The notes below the pieces were generated by a model. The model was given only the letters and a program-made list of their open reading frames with translations, searched no databases and was not told the DNA's origin. The translations under genes were made by a program, and so were the position numbers. DNA of 49,720 nucleotides from Woeseiaceae bacterium (lineage in GTDB: Bacteria > Pseudomonadota > Gammaproteobacteria > Steroidobacterales > Woeseiaceae): contig JAHEFF010000023.1 of the NCBI GenBank assembly GCA_024640315.1, positions 1 through 49,720 on the forward strand, read 5' to 3'. The first letter of the stretch is position 1. The number at the start of each line of letters is the position of its first letter. Shown in pieces: positions 45,801 through 49,720 of this stretch.

Positions 45801-46063
45801 CTGTAGGGACCGCCCACAGCGAGTTTGGCCGCGAAAAAGGTGCCGGACTCGTTCGATGTCAGGCTGCGCTGTGCGCCCGTCCGCATGTCTTCGATAACGA
45901 CCGACGCGCCGGCAACTGCAGAGCCGTCCTCGTCAAATATCTTGCCGCGAATTCCCGCTGTGGTTTCCTGTGTGAATCCTGCAACAGGTAGCGCGCACAG
46001 CACGAATGCCACGAGCGTCGTCCGCCACACTTTTGCAAATGGAAGGCTCGAGTTTATTTTCAT
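42812..46063 (-). CDS. TonB-dependent receptor, Oar-like, with carboxypeptidase-regulatory domain
   Basis: The 1083-residue protein has a Sec signal (cleavage near VAGFTQ). An Ig-like CarboxypepD_reg domain follows (AGIRGKIFDEDGSAVAGASVVIEDM, about 36-110), then a TonB-box-like EEIVVIGQ, a plug region (FNSVTLDGVSQNDRFG) and a long beta-barrel rich in Tyr/Asp strands. Oar-like proteins are outer-membrane transporters or adhesins of this shape. The barrel ends LKLGIEIGFN, with an unusual final Asn instead of Phe. GGGGATC precedes the ATG. The cargo is unknown; neighbouring nucleic-acid-processing lipoproteins make nucleic acid fragments a candidate, by inference. Confidence 0.9.
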   Translation of the reverse strand: MKINSSLPFAKVWRTTLVAFVLCALPVAGFTQETTAGIRGKIFDEDGSAVAGASVVIEDMRTGAQRSLTSNESGTFFAAKLAVGGPYRVTVAGTKSVMVDSLSLGDNYNLVINMQSAATIEEIVVIGQTAQIADVAAGPAATYSAYDLEASVAFNRDIKEVYSLDPRLNLDMDGFEMNCGGQHPRFNSVTLDGVSQNDRFGLNSNGYSTATGQPFPFNGIEQVAVEMAPFDVTYSGFSACNINAVSKGGSNEWEFGFLYEYHSDDFRGDKIGGVGTFTSLPFEETTIGFSAGGPIIKDKLFFFATYEESEFPRFLAQGYDGSGNGVERPWLSEADYQRIVDISNNTYQYDPGGLPGDGTQTNESYMVRVDWNVSDKHDVSLIHNFFDGPQLRSSDSDPNEFEFPNHYYVKGAEMETTTVKMNSQWTDAFSTEIYYNNAKMADSQVTVGPKDFADMQISVNGRDGTVYLGADDSRQANALNWDAEYLKLIGEYLAGDHVITFGYEREDLSVFNKFVQHSRGGEYDYFDDSGSNPAFCAALSAQGRFDDPACATSGIDKFELGRPSRIYYGSGGGTNNADDAAANFGNVLHSYYIQDEIYFDQYDLTLVAGFRYETFTSDDRPNYNPTFSTANGIRNDANIDGLDLVMPRFGFTWGASETLQVRGGVGLYAGGNPNVWLSNAWSNDGLTNAQFRLDNFDGAIAVLPDSAGEVPLIGAGRPGYDVPQSLFDQVAAVTSVDANDSNIVLLDPNYKQPAQWKMALGASWDSPFWGVTADFDVLHGRMVDSVRYVDLSQARVDTTSAGQPVFGFVPGLGEGNFMLTNSDQTTTSTLISVLLNKSFDMGLDLSLGYAFTDAKDVSPMTSSTAGSSFLNVATSNINYPSAGTSNYVVPHRFTMRAIYEAEWFGNNTTRLTLFGVTQEGQPASYVMSSASLEGDNEDDPRHLLYVPTGPNDPNVIWNMGVQDQTDFFNFVAREGLSPGFQARNAQHAKWSTRFDFQVSQEISFTDSLYGRLYMRIYNFGNLLNDDWGKQYDAPFGSQDIIDTSIDPVTGQYIYNSFSDRDINDLQEFRSLWELKLGIEIGFN

Positions 46064-46326
46064 TTTTGATCCCCGAAAGGTATTAATTTGAGTCGTTATT
46101 CCAGGTAGGCATTGTGACGATTTCTTTGCGCCGCAAACGGCTGAAGCCGACCGGAGTGACGTTAATCGGCGTCATCGTCACCTGCTTTTTCACTAAATCT
46201 AGCGCAGCCCCATGGCCCGCGCAATAAGGCTTTCACTAGCGATTACCGGTACTTGTGGACAATAATTCAGATGTTAGAGAGGCAAAGGTCGAAACGTTGT
46301 TACGATGTGGGTACAAGGTGTTGTTT
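46064..46326. promoter_or_regulatory. Upstream region of the Oar-like receptor gene
   Basis: No gene is seen in these 263 bases between the receptor start and the nuclease-like gene end. They should carry the receptor promoter. Two inverted repeats are visible: TTTGCG-C-CGCAAA at 46125-46137 and GTGACG ... CGTCAC at 46156-46181. Either could be a regulator site, but no -35/-10 pair is convincing. Confidence 0.3.
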
Positions 46327-47382
46327 CTATTTTGATTCAACCGTCAGGACGACCGGCCAGTGGTCGGAGACACCACCACCGTCAGGCAGGCTGAAGCGGC
46401 GGGGTGATCCGTCCGTTCTTACCTGCGCGGCCGTCCGGTTTGCAGTCCTTACAGAATCTGCGCGAACCTGCCATGTTGTATCTTCGCCACAACACGGACG
46501 CCACAACACCATGTCAAGGAATGACCATGTGTCGTCGGCGGCGTAATACGAACTGCCCTTGCAGCCGCTGCAAAGATCATTGCTGACCGTCCAGTAGGGG
46601 CGTACGTAGCGGTCGAGCATTGCCCTTGCGGCATCCTCGGCTGAGGTCGTATTGAAGTCACCGGCTGCGAAGACATAACGATCACCAGGCAAATCCGCCA
46701 ACAGATTGTTCAGGGTGCCATACGCGGCAACGCGCATTTCGGTCGGGTGGTAGGGCGCCGGGAAGTGGACAGAAAAGCCTGTCAGCAACGAGCCATCCGG
46801 CAGGAAAAAATCGGCCTGCAGGATGCCGCGAGTATCGCCGCCCCTTTCCCTGAAAGATTCTTCAAACTTGATGTCATGCAGTTGTGGGACGCCGTTGAGT
46901 GGCAGTCGGGAAAGAAATGCGACGTCGATGCCACGAGCGTCATTGCCTTCTATCAGAATGCCAGGCAGATAGTCAGCATCGCCCAGGTATTCGGTCCTAA
47001 GTCTCTCGAGGATGCCCAGGTTTTCGACTTCCTGCAGCGCGACGATATCCGGGCCGCGGCCTTCATTGACCTGCAGTATCGCGTCGGCAATGACGGTCAG
47101 TTTGCGTTCGATGATGTCGTCGGTCCAGTCGATCGTCAGGCAACGGTTGCGCCACGATTCGACCTCAACCCGGGCACAGGCTTCGCGATGCTCGTCGCTC
47201 TGTTTGGCCTGGATCGGCAGGTAGTCCCGATCGTCTTTACCCGGATCGTCCGAATTATCAAACAGGTTCTCGACATTGAAGGTCATGATCGTGACGGTAT
47301 GGCCTGGCTCACTTGTGTGCTGTGAGCAGGCGCTAGCCAGCAGGACAATGACGAACGTCAGAGCCATTCGAAGTTTCGCCAT
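46327..47382 (-). CDS. Endonuclease/exonuclease/phosphatase family lipoprotein
   Basis: The ATG at 47382 gives 351 residues; the open frame above it has no ribosome site. A lipoprotein signal ends LLASAC (Cys19). The EEP-fold motifs appear in order: TFNVENLF, ALQEVEN (metal glutamate), GIDVAFLSR, VHFPAP, AGDFNTT (catalytic Asp-Asn), LDMVLW and SDHWPV (catalytic Asp-His). Family members are DNases, RNases, phosphodiesterases or lipid phosphatases. As an exported protein beside two receptors and near a nucleotidase it may cut extracellular nucleic acid, which is inference. Its start is only 43 bases from the terminator stem of the upstream receptor gene, leaving little room for a promoter. Confidence 0.88.
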   Translation of the reverse strand: MAKLRMALTFVIVLLASACSQHTSEPGHTVTIMTFNVENLFDNSDDPGKDDRDYLPIQAKQSDEHREACARVEVESWRNRCLTIDWTDDIIERKLTVIADAILQVNEGRGPDIVALQEVENLGILERLRTEYLGDADYLPGILIEGNDARGIDVAFLSRLPLNGVPQLHDIKFEESFRERGGDTRGILQADFFLPDGSLLTGFSVHFPAPYHPTEMRVAAYGTLNNLLADLPGDRYVFAAGDFNTTSAEDAARAMLDRYVRPYWTVSNDLCSGCKGSSYYAADDTWSFLDMVLWRPCCGEDTTWQVRADSVRTANRTAAQVRTDGSPRRFSLPDGGGVSDHWPVVLTVESK

Positions 47383-47422
47383 AATCAATCTCGCGCTGCC
47401 TCGCCGAAACGAAGGTGCAATG

Positions 47423-47454
47423 AAAAAGGCCCGGCGATTGCTCGCCGGGCCTTT
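47423..47454 (-). terminator. Intrinsic terminator after the second TonB-dependent receptor gene
   Basis: A perfect 13-base-pair stem (47425-47437 with 47442-47454) closes a TTGC loop. The A tract at 47423-47427 becomes a U tract on the minus strand. It is about 30 bases after the receptor stop and 43 bases before the nuclease-like start, so it may also act as an attenuator for that gene. Confidence 0.9.
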
Positions 47455-47482
47455 CACCTTACAGGTCACCCCGAACTGCAGG

Positions 47483-49696
47483 CTAGTTGCCCCAGTTCTT
47501 CCTGAATGTAATGCCCCAGATCCTGGGCTCGTTGTCGAAGGCGGTATTGTTGTTGAAGTCGATACCACCCTTCATGTTTTCTTCGTCCGTAATGTTGCGG
47601 CCGAAGACTGCAATTTCCCACTCGTTTGCACCGTGTATATATCCAGCCCGAACACCGGTTTCCTGGTTGCCGTTGGTTTGATATTCGGCAGATTCATAAA
47701 GGAAGAAGTTGGTCTTGCCCTGGCGGGCCCAGTCGGCGAAAAGGAAAATTTCACCAGAGTCGGTCGGCACGCTATAGCGGGCGGTGAGACTGAGCGTGTT
47801 GTCAGGCGCGCCCGGGAACGGGTTGCCATTGACGAAGACATTACCATTACCGTCAGGCTGATCCAGCGGTGTGCAGGCGCCCGAGCCACAAGGCGGCACC
47901 ACCAGGGTGTCATCGCGAATCTCCGTATCCACAAAACTGAAGCCGGCCGTGACCACAAAGTTGTCTGTAATCACCAATGAAGCGTCGAGGTCCATACCGG
48001 TGCCGCTACCCTTCGCGGCATTGACCAGCTGAACGGCATTGCTTGCTCCGCCGATCGCGGTGAGCTGCATGTCTTCGATCGTATAGTGGAAAATAGCGCC
48101 GTTTATCAGGATCCGGTTGCCTGCCATGTTCGTTTTGAATCCAAACTCGTATGAAAGGATGGTTTCTGCGTCGGCAACCGAGGTACCGCCAAAGAACGCA
48201 ACGTCACGGCCCTGAATCGATGGTGCGCGGAAGCCGTTGGCAACGCGACCATACAGGTTCACGTTTTCGTTAGCATCCCACATCAGGCTGAGATCAAAAC
48301 TGGTCTGCTCACCATTAACCGAAACATCCGGTGTCGGAAGCGGCGGATTGATAGCTGTTACCTGTTTCTCGTCATCCGTGTAGCGCATACCGCCGGTCAG
48401 GGTCCAGCGTTCACCCAGCGGTATGCTGACCTGGCCGAACACTGCCCATGCGTCGTTAGTGTGATTCAGCTTCGATTCCGCTACGAAAAACGGATTGGTG
48501 AATATCGTGAAGTCCGAATTGAAGTAGAAATAACCGGCTTGCCAGAACATGCCGTCATCGGTTTCACCGGAGAAGCGAAATTCCTGCGTAAATTGCTCCA
48601 GGTCTTCCAGGCCGTCCGCTGTATGCGACGGAAACGGAATGAAGCCCGGACCGGTGATCAGGTTGCCGCCATCGATGTCGCCCTCACTACGGTTTTGAAC
48701 TGTTTCGAGCCCGGTGATGGATGTCAGCGTGACACCGCTGTCAAATTCGAGTTCGACCCGCAGCAGCCCGCCATAAGCTTCCGCTTCCTGCGGATTGTTG
48801 TTGCCCTCGTCGAACCACACGGTATCGCGGTCGTAATTTGCGTTGAATTTGTTGCTGCTGGCGTCCAGCACGTTGGCACGGAATATCGAGGCGGTGCCGT
48901 CATAATCGCGCCCGTGCACGCTCAACAGAATGCTCAAAGCATCCGACGGTTCTGCCAGTAACTGGCCGCGCCAGGCGAGTTCATTGAATCCACCCATGGC
49001 ATCACTGACACCGGTGAAGTCATTGTCAATCCAGTCGTTGCGGTTCTGGCTGAGAATCGAGAAACGGCCCATGAGGGTTCGATTGTCATTTAATGCACCA
49101 CCGATGGCGCCCTCGACATTCAGCTGTCCCAGGGAGCCTACCGTCAACAGACCATATCCGTTGAAGTCCTCTGACGGCTTGCGTGAATCGAACTTGACGA
49201 TACCGGCCGGCGTATTACGACCAAACAGGCTTCCCTGGGGTCCGCGAAGTACTTCGACACGTTCCACATCGAAAAGCGGGAAACTCTTCAGGATGACATT
49301 TTCCTGGACAACTTCGTCGAACAGTACGGAGACAGACTGGGATGCTGCCAGGTCGAAGTCGGTGTTGCCGAGCCCACGCATGTAAAAGCGCGGCGCAAGT
49401 CTGCCGTTTGAAGATTCTGCGTAAAGACTTGGCAAGCGCGTTGCCAGCGCACGAATGTCCTCGCCGCCCTCAAACAGCGCGTCGAGCTTTTCGCCGGACA
49501 TGGTGGTCACGGAGAGAGGTACGTCTTTGATGGCCTGTTCGCGGCGCTGCGCCGTCACGATGATTTCTTCGATTTCCAGGCCCTGCGCAAACGCTGAACT
49601 GGCGGCAAACGGCAACGCGCCGAATGCAACGGTTGCGAGTGCTGCGCCCAGCAACTGGCGTGATAGATTCTTGACTGTTGGATTTGAACCACGCAT
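47483..49696 (-). CDS. TonB-dependent receptor
   Basis: The 737-residue protein has GGGAGA just upstream of its ATG at the window edge. A Sec signal ends SSAFAQ. The TonB box region is EEIIVTAQRRE, followed by a complete plug domain (DVPLSVTTMSGEKL, FYMRGLGN, VERVEVLRGPQGSLFGRNTPAGIV) and a beta-barrel of about 22 strands. The RGPQGSLFGRNTPAG signature is that of the large outer-membrane receptor family in marine and sphingomonad-like bacteria that imports sterols, sugars, nucleosides or aromatic compounds. The last residues are FRKNWGN, lacking the usual terminal Phe. The gene is complete. Confidence 0.93.
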   Translation of the reverse strand: MRGSNPTVKNLSRQLLGAALATVAFGALPFAASSAFAQGLEIEEIIVTAQRREQAIKDVPLSVTTMSGEKLDALFEGGEDIRALATRLPSLYAESSNGRLAPRFYMRGLGNTDFDLAASQSVSVLFDEVVQENVILKSFPLFDVERVEVLRGPQGSLFGRNTPAGIVKFDSRKPSEDFNGYGLLTVGSLGQLNVEGAIGGALNDNRTLMGRFSILSQNRNDWIDNDFTGVSDAMGGFNELAWRGQLLAEPSDALSILLSVHGRDYDGTASIFRANVLDASSNKFNANYDRDTVWFDEGNNNPQEAEAYGGLLRVELEFDSGVTLTSITGLETVQNRSEGDIDGGNLITGPGFIPFPSHTADGLEDLEQFTQEFRFSGETDDGMFWQAGYFYFNSDFTIFTNPFFVAESKLNHTNDAWAVFGQVSIPLGERWTLTGGMRYTDDEKQVTAINPPLPTPDVSVNGEQTSFDLSLMWDANENVNLYGRVANGFRAPSIQGRDVAFFGGTSVADAETILSYEFGFKTNMAGNRILINGAIFHYTIEDMQLTAIGGASNAVQLVNAAKGSGTGMDLDASLVITDNFVVTAGFSFVDTEIRDDTLVVPPCGSGACTPLDQPDGNGNVFVNGNPFPGAPDNTLSLTARYSVPTDSGEIFLFADWARQGKTNFFLYESAEYQTNGNQETGVRAGYIHGANEWEIAVFGRNITDEENMKGGIDFNNNTAFDNEPRIWGITFRKNWGN

Positions 49697-49720
49697 TGGA
49701 TATCTCCCTAAAGCAGTGGC

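Overview
The window looks like chromosomal DNA from a free-living, aerobic, probably marine or sediment gammaproteobacterium. This rests on the moderately high GC, TonB-dependent receptors (one Oar-like), many exported amidohydrolases, a sodium:solute symporter, an NhaC-type antiporter and an aa3-type oxidase operon. A Woeseiaceae-like lineage is a guess from gene content, not shown by sequence. There is no phage, insertion sequence, tRNA, rRNA or CRISPR array. Thirty-nine protein genes are supported; the last one begins just inside the right edge.

Layout. (1) 0.2-7.7 kb: a TIR-membrane-TPR protein converges on a 1641-residue secreted protein with BNR-like and HYR-like regions and an NPAYR pentapeptide array; a hairpin terminator lies between them. 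(2) 8.0-11.0 kb: a membrane-anchored PDZ protein, phosphatidylserine synthase, and a class III aminotransferase resembling ethanolamine-phosphate phospho-lyase. (3) 11.0-24.4 kb: a tightly packed catabolic run. It holds a metzincin-like lipoprotein protease, a 43-residue membrane protein, a sodium:solute symporter, an unknown protein, an amidohydrolase lipoprotein, a Tat-exported FAD oxidoreductase (spermidine-dehydrogenase-like), an NhaC-type antiporter, a secreted cupin, a Tat-exported amidohydrolase and another amidohydrolase lipoprotein. Genes from 13.5 kb on overlap or lie within about 20 bases of each other. (4) 24.5-26.4 kb: a secreted unknown, an ECF sigma factor and a membrane partner. 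(5) 26.8-31.7 kb: a five-gene cytochrome c oxidase operon. Subunit II carries two heme-c sites and there are two tandem subunit III genes, an order like rhizobial coxMNOP. (6) 31.8-42.8 kb: nucleoside salvage: deoB, deoA, a CNT nucleoside transporter, cdd, a 5'-nucleotidase lipoprotein and an MTA/SAH-deaminase-like lipoprotein, with small accessory genes between. A phytanoyl-CoA-dioxygenase-family gene sits 2 bases before deoA. (7) 42.8-49.7 kb: two TonB-dependent receptors flank an endonuclease/exonuclease/phosphatase-family lipoprotein.

How they may work together. Regions 6 and 7 can be read as one nutrient-scavenging chain. Outer enzymes (nuclease-like lipoprotein, 5'-nucleotidase, adenosine-type deaminase) would release nucleosides, the receptors and CNT transporter would import them, and DeoA, Cdd and DeoB would feed pentose phosphate and base pools. 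Region 3 reads as a second chain, in which exported hydrolases and an oxidoreductase process an amide or amine compound and a sodium-driven symporter imports the product. Both pathway readings are inference from neighbourhood; the individual family calls are firmer.
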